Source: Lachnospiraceae bacterium
Lineage (GTDB): Bacteria; Bacillota; Clostridia; Lachnospirales; Lachnospiraceae
Direction: 5' to 3'
NCBI GenBank assembly: GCA_003484785.1
Contig: DNAD01000039.1
Coordinates: forward strand, 1-15,983
Length of the DNA stretch: 15,983 nt
The notes beneath the pieces are model-generated. The model was not told the DNA's origin. It saw only the letters and a program-made list of their open reading frames with translations, and did no database searches. Made by a program: the position numbers and the translations under genes. Shown here one piece after another: positions 7,170-14,707 of this stretch (position 1 is its first letter; each line of letters begins with the position of its first letter).

Positions 7170-9550
7170 TTTAAAACCGCATTCTGATATATGACCATTT
7201 TTTCTGTCCGGTCTCCGTCACTGTCATCCTCACCGGTTATGGCGATCTCGATATCCCAGCCCTCGAATATGGCGGTAAACAGAGGGCCGTACCTTATCGT
7301 AAGCGGGGCGAGCTCAAAGAGCTCCTCCTTTATACCGAAGTGCCAGATGCCTCCTCTGTATATACAAAGAGCTATTCCCGCAAGAGCATATTTTCTCTTT
7401 CGTGAAGGAAGCTCATCCTCCGTTTCCTTCTCGTAGAGGAGCAATACTCCGAAAAAGAGCAGGAACAGGATCAAAAGCAGCAGAAGCAGGCCAAGTATTC
7501 CCATTATTACGAGCGCATATACCGGAAGCTTTTTATCTTTGACCTCGCCGGAGGATACCCTCAGGGTTTTGGCGGGAGAATTCATGTTCACTGTCTCTAT
7601 CTCCTCTGATTCCATTAAAAGGTCATCCCCCGTATCATCAGTATTTCTTACCAGCACAAGCTCATCCGGCGTTTCCTCCGGGGTCTGATCCATGGGTTCC
7701 TCTTCCTTTTCTTCTTCCGTTTCACTTTCCTCTTCCCGGCCGCTTATGCCCCCCGTTTTGCCCCCCGGGCTTCCCGTGGGGCCGGATACCGGGCCGGATG
7801 AACCGCCGCCTCCCGTCCTTCCCGGTGGTCCGGAGGTGCCTGTGTTTTCTAAAGGGGGATTGGCCCCTTCTGTGGCTGAGCCGCCCGGTCCCTGCTCTGC
7901 TCCCGCACCTCCGCCGCCTCCGGTTCCTATGATAAGAGTAGGAGTGACCGGATAGGACGGGGTTCCTTCCGGAGGGTCATTATCGCCTGATCCCGGCTCC
8001 GGATTTACGGGCCTTTGTGGAGAAGGAGTCGGTGTTACCTTCTTCTTCGGCTGAGTCGGTGTTGGCGTTACCTTCTTTGTCGGTTCGGGCGTAGGCTTCA
8101 TGGGCGTTATGGTTGGCCCTTCGGTCGGAACCGGGGTCACTGTTCCGGTCGGCTTTACCACAGGCGTCGGTATCACCGGTTTTGTAGGAGCCGCAGTCGG
8201 TACCAAAACCGCTCCCGGTTCCACCCTCCTTGTAGGTTCAGCAGTGGGCCTTATCACAATCACAGGCCCCGCAGTCGGTGAAGGCCCGGGGGTAACCGGC
8301 ACTGCCGTTGGAGATGGTTTGGGCGTTACCGGCGCTGCCGTGGGGGATGGGATCACCGTAGGAGAGGCGGTGGGCTCTGGGCTCTTTACAGGCTCCTTTG
8401 TGGGTACCGGTGTCGGTTCCTCCTCGGGCTGCGGCTGTGCAGTCGGCTCAGGAGACTTCACCGGCTCCTGGACAGGCGCCTGAGTAGGCTTTACGATATT
8501 GGATATCGTGATCGACTTTCTGGTAATATTCCCCGCCAGATCCGCAACAGTGACCTCAACACCTGTATTCTGTTCCACCCTGAAGGTATTATTGCCTGAG
8601 TAGGTCAGTCCTCCGTCAAAGGAGTACGGAGCCGCCGCCAGGCCCGAATCGGGATCCGAAGCATTTACGGTAAGGATCACCGCATCCGAAGTCGGGGCTT
8701 GTGTGCTGACGGAAAGCTCCACGGCCGGCCCCTGATTATCGTTTATTGAAAGGAGCACCTCATCGGATATTACCGGTTGATAATCCATTCCCGTCAGCAC
8801 GCATCTGACCTTAGTTCCGTTAAAAGTACCCCTTAGATCCTGTGCCAGAAGCTTATCGGACTGACATCCCGAAAGCCTTACGCCTGCCGTGCCTATGGGA
8901 CCGTCTGAGACGCTGACCCAGCTGCCGTCCAGAAGCATCTGCCACTGATAGGCTGCGATATTAATACCGGCGATGCTGAAAGCGGCGCTTTCACCACAGT
9001 TTACCGAGGCCGGCTTTGGCTGGGTCTTAATATGAGCCTGATAGGAGCCGTAAGATTCCACATAGACGGAATAGCTCCCTTTATAGCTTTTTACATAACC
9101 GCATACCGGACAGGTTACGGTGGTGGTTCCTCCGTAGGAATCGATGATTATCGAATAGCGGTGCGTAGGATCCAGTTCCATTTCCTTGTTGACCTTTTCG
9201 CTTCCGTAGACCAGATCGTACATCTTTCCTGTCGTGGAGTCACAGAGTATGATATGGGTACTTCCGTAGATCTCCCAGTCCAGGTTGTGATATTTCGAGG
9301 TTTTTCCGGTAGTATAGCCCCCGCACAGCTCGGTATGCATTCCCTGATTGGGATGGGAGCAGCCGTACTTTATAAGACAGGTTCCTTCCTTCAGGTTTTC
9401 ATTCGTTCCCGTGGAATTATAGGTATTAAACAGGATCAGATTCCCCGAATCGGCCTTTATATCCGTCCTTACGGTCTCCGTGACAGAAAGGATAAGGCTC
9501 AGGGAGAAAATGATCATCCTTTTAATGATATCTCTTATATCTTTTTTCAA
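7166..9550 (-). CDS. Large surface protein: Cys-rich and Ig-like domains, Pro/Thr stalk, membrane helix, cytosolic tail
   Basis: This 794-residue protein is of unrecognised family. It has a signal peptide (MKKDIRDIIKRMIIFSLSLI), then a Cys-containing domain at about 35-170 with a CPVCG knuckle at 147-151 and further Cys at 58, 64, 76 and 103. An Ig-like domain follows at about 175-270 and a second beta-sandwich at 273-350 (GPAVELS, DPDSGL, VADLAGN). Next come a Pro/Thr-rich stalk at about 355-520, a Gly-rich stretch at 541-603, an acidic stretch at 605-650, a membrane helix at about 676-706, and a basic-start cytosolic tail of about 85 residues. Two starts are possible. TTG at 9550 has GGAGG five bases upstream and gives a clean basic signal peptide. 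ATG at 9562 adds MEDK but has no good site. The kinase gene ends 28 bp before the TTG and the next gene overlaps this one's stop, so the three form an operon. The tail could be a kinase substrate or partner; that is inference. Confidence 0.82.
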   Translation of the reverse strand: MKKDIRDIIKRMIIFSLSLILSVTETVRTDIKADSGNLILFNTYNSTGTNENLKEGTCLIKYGCSHPNQGMHTELCGGYTTGKTSKYHNLDWEIYGSTHIILCDSTTGKMYDLVYGSEKVNKEMELDPTHRYSIIIDSYGGTTTVTCPVCGYVKSYKGSYSVYVESYGSYQAHIKTQPKPASVNCGESAAFSIAGINIAAYQWQMLLDGSWVSVSDGPIGTAGVRLSGCQSDKLLAQDLRGTFNGTKVRCVLTGMDYQPVISDEVLLSINDNQGPAVELSVSTQAPTSDAVILTVNASDPDSGLAAAPYSFDGGLTYSGNNTFRVEQNTGVEVTVADLAGNITRKSITISNIVKPTQAPVQEPVKSPEPTAQPQPEEEPTPVPTKEPVKSPEPTASPTVIPSPTAAPVTPKPSPTAVPVTPGPSPTAGPVIVIRPTAEPTRRVEPGAVLVPTAAPTKPVIPTPVVKPTGTVTPVPTEGPTITPMKPTPEPTKKVTPTPTQPKKKVTPTPSPQRPVNPEPGSGDNDPPEGTPSYPVTPTLIIGTGGGGGAGAEQGPGGSATEGANPPLENTGTSGPPGRTGGGGSSGPVSGPTGSPGGKTGGISGREEESETEEEKEEEPMDQTPEETPDELVLVRNTDDTGDDLLMESEEIETVNMNSPAKTLRVSSGEVKDKKLPVYALVIMGILGLLLLLLILFLLFFGVLLLYEKETEDELPSRKRKYALAGIALCIYRGGIWHFGIKEELFELAPLTIRYGPLFTAIFEGWDIEIAITGEDDSDGDRTEKMVIYQNAVLK
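7991..8488 (-). repeat. Pro/Thr-rich degenerate repeat region coding for a surface stalk
   Basis: About 165 codons of imperfect short repeats of the type PTAAPVTPKPSPTAVPVTPG encode an extended, probably unstructured stalk. It would lift the N-terminal domains away from the membrane. Repeat units vary at the DNA level, so this is an old or diverging repeat. The plus strand of the same stretch shows recurring GTCGG/GTTACC-like words and an open frame that is only a shadow. Confidence 0.85.
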
Positions 9551-9578
9551 TTTATCCTCCATTCTCAAACCATCGATC

Positions 9579-10463
9579 TCACCGATATCTTCCGAGTATT
9601 ACAAAGAGAGCCAGCAGCTGCAGCACAAGGCTCAGGGCGATCAGGCATAATACGATCCTTCTTTTGGGCCTTTGGAGATATTCCCTCAGTTCCCTCTCGA
9701 TCATGCTCACCTCTTTGTATCTGTCCTCCCTGTCCGGTGCGGTGCATCTTAGTATTATCTTTCTTATTTTCCGCGGGATTGAACCGTCGTCTCTTATCAT
9801 CCGCCTCTGCCGGAACGGATCCCTGTCCGGATCCCTCAGTGAGAGCATGGAATAAAACAGCATCCCGAAGGAAAAAATGTCTGTTCTTTTATCGAAAGCC
9901 TCCCCCGTATACTGCTCCGGGGCGGCATAGCCTCTTGTCCCGAAGGAGACATTTCTTTCCCCGGGCCCGCATCTTTTCCTGTCCTCCATAAGTCTTTCGG
10001 CCACTCCGAAATCTATGAGCTTAAGCTCACCGTCATCGCACAGCATTACGTTATCGGGCTTCAGATCCAGATACAGTACAGGGGGTCTTCTGTCATGAAG
10101 ATATTTAAGCGCCGATATGATCTTTAAAGCATAAAGGCATTTCTGTCTCAGAGGCGGATTTTCTTTTCTCAGGAAGCTTCGCAGATCATAACCTTTTATG
10201 AGATCGCTTACGATGTAATACCCTTCCTCCGTCCTGAAGGCATCCACTATTTGCGGAAACGCACGATGATTTAACGTCCCCATAAGCTCTGTTTCATTTC
10301 CGGCCAGACGTCCGCTCAGCTTTCCCGTGCAGGGGATGAACTTTACCGCCCATTTTTTACCGATGAGAATATCCTCTGCCAGAAATACAGAGCTGCTTCC
10401 TCCCTGTCCTATCTGCCTCTCGAGCCGATACCTTCCGTTGAGTATCATGCCCGGCGCATTCAT
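9579..10463 (-). CDS. Eukaryote-like Ser/Thr protein kinase with C-terminal membrane anchor
   Basis: This is a 294-residue kinase of the Hanks type. The Gly-rich loop is GQGGSSSVFLAE at 19-30, the ATP lysine is Lys41 (WAVKF), and the catalytic loop is YLDLKPDNVML at 131-141 with Asp133 and Asn138. The metal motif DFG is at 151-153, and the activation segment ends GTRGYAAPEQY at 175-185. The usual HRD reads YLD, so both His and Arg are replaced; Lys135 and the Asp remain, so activity is still plausible. A membrane helix at about 269-290 is followed only by GRYR, so there is no PASTA or other outside sensor, unlike PknB/PrkC kinases. The start at 10463 has GGAGG eight bases upstream; an upstream in-frame ATG at 10511 lacks this. 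It is the first gene of an operon with two Ig-like surface proteins. No partner phosphatase gene is in the window. Confidence 0.92.
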   Translation of the reverse strand: MNAPGMILNGRYRLERQIGQGGSSSVFLAEDILIGKKWAVKFIPCTGKLSGRLAGNETELMGTLNHRAFPQIVDAFRTEEGYYIVSDLIKGYDLRSFLRKENPPLRQKCLYALKIISALKYLHDRRPPVLYLDLKPDNVMLCDDGELKLIDFGVAERLMEDRKRCGPGERNVSFGTRGYAAPEQYTGEAFDKRTDIFSFGMLFYSMLSLRDPDRDPFRQRRMIRDDGSIPRKIRKIILRCTAPDREDRYKEVSMIERELREYLQRPKRRIVLCLIALSLVLQLLALFVILGRYR

Positions 10464-10559
10464 AATGATTACCTCCGAAATCAAATGAAATGAATATTCG
10501 TGAATATACAAAGGTTTGAATAAATATGTTTCAGATCTGACATGTCATCTGTGAAAAGA

Positions 10560-10588
10560 AATATACATTTATGCGAAGCTAAAGTCAA
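10560..10588 (-). promoter_or_regulatory. Sigma-A-type promoter for the kinase operon
   Basis: Read on the minus strand, TTGACT (10588-10583) is separated by exactly 17 bp from TATATT (10565-10560). Both are close to the TTGACA/TATAAT consensus. Transcription would begin near 10553, leaving a leader of about 90 nt before the kinase ATG at 10463. It lies downstream of the putative rseP terminator, which supports an independent unit. Confidence 0.75.
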
Positions 10589-10611
10589 TAATAAAGGGGC
10601 GGAAATAATAC

Positions 10612-10680
10612 ACAAAAATAGAGCCTTGCCGAACGGAATATTTCTAAACACAAAATAGAAAACATTCTGGTCGGAGGCTC
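10612..10680 (-). terminator. Probable terminator after the pyrH-rseP run
   Basis: Positions 10621-10680 form a 60-nt imperfect inverted repeat. GAGCCT...AGGCTC is the outer 6 bp, CCGA/TCGG follows, and inner GAAT/ATTC and TTTCTA/TAGAAA arms close on an A-rich loop. On the minus strand the stem is followed at once by TATTTTTGTG. It lies about 70 nt after the rseP stop. The long, interrupted stem is unusual for an intrinsic terminator. The 240-nt gap 10512-10751 otherwise holds the kinase promoter and a small GCTG/CAGC stem just after rseP. Confidence 0.55.
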
Positions 10681-10751
10681 ATTTTCAGGCATTTGCCGCC
10701 TTTGGGCTTTGTGCATTTTTGCAGCTGTCCTTCAGGGCAGCGTAAGCTTTG

Positions 10752-11795
10752 TTATTTGAACAGCTTGACGATATCGTTATACATAACGATCGCCGTAAAC
10801 AGCATCAGGGCGGCAAAGCCCACCAGGCTTATCTTTCCTTCCAGCTGGCGGTCTATCTGCTTTCCCCTGAATATTTCCACAATGTAGAGAAGAAGCTTTC
10901 CTCCGTCTAACCCCGGTATGGGAAAGAGATTCACGACTCCGAGGTTGGCGGACAGGAGTACCGCAATATTCAGCATATTTATGAGGACCATCAGAGCCCC
11001 GTAGCTCTTTGACTCCTGATAGACATCATCCACAGCCGCTGCGACCCCGACTACCCCGCTCATCTCATTCAGCCTTACTCTCCCGGTGACAAGAGCTCCA
11101 AGAGATTTAAATACATTTTTGATCCAGAACTGTACATAATATACACTGTACCTGAGAGTTGAGAAGAAATTCTGATCCTTATCCGTTATGCCGCCTGTTA
11201 TTCCAAACAGATACCGGCCATACTCCTCATTGTATTCAGGAGTTATGTAAACCGTATTGCGTTCCCCGTTCCTCTCATAGGTAATGGCCGTGGTCTCACC
11301 CCGGCTGAACTGCGTATTAAGCTGTACTTCCTCAAAAAGATGGACTCTTTCATTGTCCATTTTAATGATCCGGTCACCGGCCATTAACCCCGCCTCCTCC
11401 GCGGGAGACCCCGGCGTCACGCTTGCCAGCTCAGTCGTCGAATATCCTGAAAGCCCCAGGACAATGACTGACAGGAAGAAAGCGAGGACGAAATTAAAGA
11501 AAGGCCCCGCCACCACGGTCACGATCCTGCTGTAAACGCTTGCGCTCATGAAGGCTCCGGGCCCCGGTACATAATCCTCCTCCCCGTTATCATCCTCAAA
11601 CACACAGGCTCCTCCCAGAGGGATCAGCCTCAGACAGTACCTGGTGCCCTTCCTTTCAAAGGAAAAAAGCTTCGGCCCGAATCCCACCCAGAATTCAGTG
11701 ACATTTATCCCGTTAGCCTTTGCGGCCAGAAGGTGGCCGTATTCATGGACCACTACTACAAGACATAAGATCAGAAGCGAAAAGATAATGCTCAT
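10752..11795 (-). CDS. rseP: RIP metalloprotease RseP (site-2 protease)
   Basis: This 347-residue intramembrane zinc protease cleaves membrane-embedded substrates, typically anti-sigma factors or signal-peptide remnants. The zinc-binding motif HEYGH is at 17-21 in the first helix, and the second ligand motif FPIPGLDGG is at 291-299 with Asp297. A single PDZ domain lies at about 118-190 (TPGSPAEEAGLMAGDRI). Other helices are at about 92-115, 267-290 and 324-341. The length fits the Firmicute RseP/RasP group. The ATG overlaps the dxr stop as ATGA, with GGAGG five bases before it inside dxr. It ends the housekeeping run in this window. No sigma/anti-sigma pair is adjacent to name a substrate. 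Confidence 0.95.
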   Translation of the reverse strand: MSIIFSLLILCLVVVVHEYGHLLAAKANGINVTEFWVGFGPKLFSFERKGTRYCLRLIPLGGACVFEDDNGEEDYVPGPGAFMSASVYSRIVTVVAGPFFNFVLAFFLSVIVLGLSGYSTTELASVTPGSPAEEAGLMAGDRIIKMDNERVHLFEEVQLNTQFSRGETTAITYERNGERNTVYITPEYNEEYGRYLFGITGGITDKDQNFFSTLRYSVYYVQFWIKNVFKSLGALVTGRVRLNEMSGVVGVAAAVDDVYQESKSYGALMVLINMLNIAVLLSANLGVVNLFPIPGLDGGKLLLYIVEIFRGKQIDRQLEGKISLVGFAALMLFTAIVMYNDIVKLFK

Positions 11796-12943
11796 ACTGC
11801 CCTCCCGGCCTTTTCGGCCATCCTTCGCGTCTCCTCTTCAACAGACAGGATATCGTCGACCGAAGGATCTTCTATAATGCGGTGCTTCTCCATACAATAC
11901 TCTATAATATCCGCTATCTCAAGAAAACCTGCCTTACCGTTTAAGAACATGGCTACCGCCTCCTCATTGGCGGCATTAAAAACGGTAGGCAGACTCCCTC
12001 CTGCCTTTGCTGCTTTCATAGCCAGCCCGAAGCCCTTAAAGGTCCGGGGATCGGGCTCTTCAAAGGTAAGCTCTCTTATCTCGGTAAGTCTCAGACGTTT
12101 TGTATTTAAGGGCTTTCTGTCGGGATAGAAAAGAGCATACTGGATCGGAAGCCCCATGTCAGGCATTCCCAGCTGAGCGATCACGGCTCCGTCCACAAAT
12201 TCAACGGCAGAGTGGATTATGCTCTGAGGATGGACCACAACCCTGATCTTATCGATGGGGACATCGAACAGCCATTTTGCCTCCATTACCTCAAGTCCCT
12301 TATTTACCATGGTCGCGGAATCCACGGTGATCTTCTTCCCCATGGACCAGTTCGGGTGCATCAGGGCATCCTTAACCGTCACCGACTTAAGCTGCTCTGT
12401 GCTTCGCCCTCTGAAGGGGCCGCCCGAAGCGGTAAGTATTATTGATTCCACGGCATCTCGGGGCTCACCCTGCAGGGACTGAAAGATCGCGCTGTGCTCC
12501 GAATCCACCGGCAGGAGCCTCACACCCTTTTTTTGGGCCAGCGGGATTATGATGTGCCCTGCAGTCACAAGGGTTTCCTTGTTGGCAAGGGCAATATCCT
12601 TCCCCTCCTCTATGGCGGCAATGGTCGGCCTTATCCCGATCATGCCCACCACGGCGGTGACCAGGATCTGCGCATCCGAAAAGGCTGCCGCCTCTATGAG
12701 GCCATCCATCCCGCCGAGCACCTTTATATCGGTGTCCTTAAGCCTTAAACTGAGTTCCCTCCGGCCTTCGGGGTCATAAACAGCCACGATATCCGGCTTA
12801 AACTCCCTTGCCTGAGTCTCCAGAAGCTTTATATTTCTGCCCGCGGCCAGCGCGGTCACCTTAAGTTCACTGTTGTTTCTTACTATATTCAGGGTCTGTG
12901 TCCCGATAGAGCCCGTGGAACCCAGTATAGCGATTTTCTTCAT
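11792..12943 (-). CDS. dxr: 1-deoxy-D-xylulose 5-phosphate reductoisomerase
   Basis: This 383-residue enzyme (EC 1.1.1.267) makes 2-C-methyl-D-erythritol 4-phosphate with NADPH, the committed step of the MEP isoprenoid pathway. The NADPH-binding motif GSTGSIG is at 8-14, ANKETLVTAG at 120-129, metal ligands Asp147 and Glu149 in PVDSEHSA, and the flexible catalytic loop and third ligand region HPNWSMGKK...NKGLEVMEA at 196-222. The start at 12943 was chosen because AGGGGTGATC lies just upstream and MKKIAILGSTG is the usual N-terminus; an in-frame ATG at 12991 would add 16 unusual residues. The 69-nt gap after cdsA holds GTTTAT/ATAAAC and GGATC/GATCC stems. The product feeds isoprenoid units to UppS, encoded two genes upstream. 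Confidence 0.97.
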   Translation of the reverse strand: MKKIAILGSTGSIGTQTLNIVRNNSELKVTALAAGRNIKLLETQAREFKPDIVAVYDPEGRRELSLRLKDTDIKVLGGMDGLIEAAAFSDAQILVTAVVGMIGIRPTIAAIEEGKDIALANKETLVTAGHIIIPLAQKKGVRLLPVDSEHSAIFQSLQGEPRDAVESIILTASGGPFRGRSTEQLKSVTVKDALMHPNWSMGKKITVDSATMVNKGLEVMEAKWLFDVPIDKIRVVVHPQSIIHSAVEFVDGAVIAQLGMPDMGLPIQYALFYPDRKPLNTKRLRLTEIRELTFEEPDPRTFKGFGLAMKAAKAGGSLPTVFNAANEEAVAMFLNGKAGFLEIADIIEYCMEKHRIIEDPSVDDILSVEEETRRMAEKAGRAV

Positions 12944-13012
12944 TTGATCACCCCTGTTAAAGGATCGTCCGGATCCATGGTTTATACTCATAAACGCTGT
13001 TAGCCCGCAAAT

Positions 13013-13897
13013 CTACGATAAATATTTCCCAAGCAGCTCTGCCAGCAGACAGATCATGGGAGCCGAAAAGAGCACGCTGTCAAACCGGTCAAGGATCCCT
13101 CCGTGTCCGGGGATGAGTGTGCCGTAATCCTTGATCTCAAAGTTCCTTTTAAAGGCCGAGGCTGTGAGGTCACCCACCTGGGAGACGATGGCCCCCACCG
13201 CCCCTATAAGGATGAACACCCAGAAATAGGTCTGATCCGCCCGCCCGGTCTTTACCAGTATCCAGGCGTAAAGACAGGCAACGATCGCCGAGCCGGCCAC
13301 ACCGCCCAAAGCGCCCTCAACGGATTTCTTCGGGCTGAGGATGGGAGCCAGCTTATGTTTTCCTATGAGCATACCCACACAATAGGCTGAGGTATCGCAT
13401 ACCCAGGACACGATATATATAAGCCATACCAGGTATTGCCCGTTATTGTTCATCCGGGTTATAAAAATAAAGGAAAGCATTACCGGTACGTAAACAAACC
13501 CAAAGAAGGCTGTTATCATTGTCCTTGCGTCATATTTAGGGAAAAGGAACACATATTCGGCCATCAGTACCATAAAGACCAGGATCAGCATGGCAGTGAT
13601 CCACTGATTGACAGTGCCGTATGCGGCCCGCAGGCTTTCGGTATCCGGCGTCCCTCCGGCTTTAAGATAAATATACATCAGTCCGGCATAATAAATAACC
13701 GTACCCGAAAAAGCGGCAGCCTCCGGCAGATTCATTTTTCCGCCCTCTCCGCAGATGCCGGCTGCCTTATAAAACTCCCTGAGCCCGATGACGGAGGTCA
13801 CGATCAGGAGAACCCCCATAACCGGACCGCCGGCTATATTCATGACCGCCACGATGATCACGAGTACTATCCCGCTTAAAAGCCTGGTAATAAACAT
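13013..13897 (-). CDS. cdsA: Phosphatidate cytidylyltransferase (CDP-diglyceride synthase)
   Basis: This 294-residue integral membrane enzyme (EC 2.7.7.41) condenses CTP with phosphatidic acid to CDP-diacylglycerol, the precursor of phosphatidylglycerol and cardiolipin. The CDS signature spans 247-271 (SAFKRNFEIKDYGTLIPGHG, then GILDR), with conserved CDTSAY at 167-172 and SPKKSVEGALGG at 188-199. About eight hydrophobic segments are visible, including 5-40, 62-79, 98-118, 126-147, 155-176 and 199-215. The ATG is one base after the uppS stop, with GGGAGG inside the end of uppS, so expression of the two is closely linked. Confidence 0.97.
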   Translation of the reverse strand: MFITRLLSGIVLVIIVAVMNIAGGPVMGVLLIVTSVIGLREFYKAAGICGEGGKMNLPEAAAFSGTVIYYAGLMYIYLKAGGTPDTESLRAAYGTVNQWITAMLILVFMVLMAEYVFLFPKYDARTMITAFFGFVYVPVMLSFIFITRMNNNGQYLVWLIYIVSWVCDTSAYCVGMLIGKHKLAPILSPKKSVEGALGGVAGSAIVACLYAWILVKTGRADQTYFWVFILIGAVGAIVSQVGDLTASAFKRNFEIKDYGTLIPGHGGILDRFDSVLFSAPMICLLAELLGKYLS

Positions 13898-13898
13898 C

Positions 13899-14606
13899 TT
13901 ATTCCTCCCTGACTCCCCCGTATCTTCTGTCCCTTTTTTCGTAGGATTCTATGGCTTTGACAAGCTCCTGCCTGTTAAAATCGGGCCAGTGGACATCTGT
14001 AAAATAAAATTCGGAATATGCAAGCTGCCAGAGAAGGAAATTTGAAAGCCTCTGCTCGCCGCTTGTCCGTATAAGCAGATCCGGAGCGGGAATGCCTGCG
14101 GTATCGAGGTATGACTCCATAAGCTCCCCGGTTACCTCGCCCTTTTCAAGGATCCCTTCCTCCATATCCGAAAAAATATGGTTTACAGCCCTGAGGATCT
14201 CATCCCTGCTTCCGTAATTAAGCGCCACCGTAAAATTGAGCCCGTCATAATCCTTCGTGGCCTCGGTCAGAGCCTCGATCTGTTTTCTCAGCTCCTCATC
14301 AAGCCTGCCTGTATCACCTATGACCCTGACCCTCATATTGTTCTTTTTTGCTCTCTTTAAGCAGTTTTTAAGATAGTTCCTCAAAAGGGTCATCAGAGCC
14401 TCTACCTCGTCCTTGGGCCTGCTCCAGTTTTCGGTGGAAAACGCGTACACGGTCAGGTATTTTATTCCGAGATTCCAGGCCTCTTCACAGATAAGCTCTA
14501 CATTCTTCGCACCCTGGGCATGCCCGTAATTTCTCGGCATACCCTTGCTCTTTGCCCACCTTCCGTTTCCGTCAAGGATAATAGCAACATGTCTGGGAAC
14601 CGGCAT
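13899..14606 (-). CDS. uppS: Undecaprenyl diphosphate synthase (cis-prenyltransferase)
   Basis: This 235-residue enzyme (EC 2.5.1.31) extends farnesyl diphosphate with isopentenyl diphosphate to the C55 carrier lipid for cell wall synthesis. The N-terminal motif HVAIILDGNGRWAK has the catalytic Asp12 and diphosphate-binding DGNGR at 12-16. YAFSTENWSRP sits at the substrate pocket, and RTSGEQRLSNFLLWQLAYSE is the C-terminal IPP-binding signature. The ATG at 14606 was chosen because AAGGAG lies six bases upstream and the family usually starts just before this motif; an in-frame TTG at 14621 coincides with that ribosome binding site. It is separated from frr by a gap containing a hairpin with a T tract. 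Confidence 0.97.
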   Translation of the reverse strand: MPVPRHVAIILDGNGRWAKSKGMPRNYGHAQGAKNVELICEEAWNLGIKYLTVYAFSTENWSRPKDEVEALMTLLRNYLKNCLKRAKKNNMRVRVIGDTGRLDEELRKQIEALTEATKDYDGLNFTVALNYGSRDEILRAVNHIFSDMEEGILEKGEVTGELMESYLDTAGIPAPDLLIRTSGEQRLSNFLLWQLAYSEFYFTDVHWPDFNRQELVKAIESYEKRDRRYGGVREE

Positions 14607-14619
14607 TTTTTCTCCTTCC

Positions 14620-14673
14620 AAAAAGCAGGGGGACAGGATTCCGAGCCCTGAGGCTCCATAGCTCCTCCCCCCC
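14620..14673 (-). terminator. Terminator-like hairpin between frr and uppS
   Basis: On the minus strand a G run and AGGA near 14673-14663, then GAGCC and GGCTC at 14656-14643 closing a four-base loop, pair with TCCT and a CCCCC run at 14638-14628. After this come GC and five Ts (14624-14620). The three paired blocks are separated by small internal loops. It could terminate part of the pyrH-frr transcripts or act as a processing or attenuation site. It overlaps the ribosome binding site region of uppS only at its 3' edge. No leader peptide or riboswitch was recognised. Confidence 0.5.
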
Positions 14674-14707
14674 GATCTTTTATGCTGTGGTCAATAGCCT
14701 TATTATC

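Noticed and set aside
8100..8483. Plus-strand frame rich in VG repeats, like a repeat protein
   Set aside because: It is the reverse complement of the Pro/Thr stalk repeats (PT codons read as VG on the other strand), not a gene.
9032..9991. 319-codon plus-strand frame spanning the kinase and surface-protein junction
   Set aside because: It crosses two well-supported minus-strand genes and shows no start signal or domain.
13436..13879. 147-codon plus-strand frame rich in His and Lys
   Set aside because: It is antisense to cdsA, whose signature motif is unambiguous, and shows no family features of its own.
14498..14659. Small minus-strand frame with a GGAGG in the frr-uppS gap, running into uppS in another frame
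   Set aside because: The GGAGG belongs to the G run of the hairpin stem and is only four bases from the ATG; the peptide looks like a frame-shifted uppS. Leader-peptide function is not supported.
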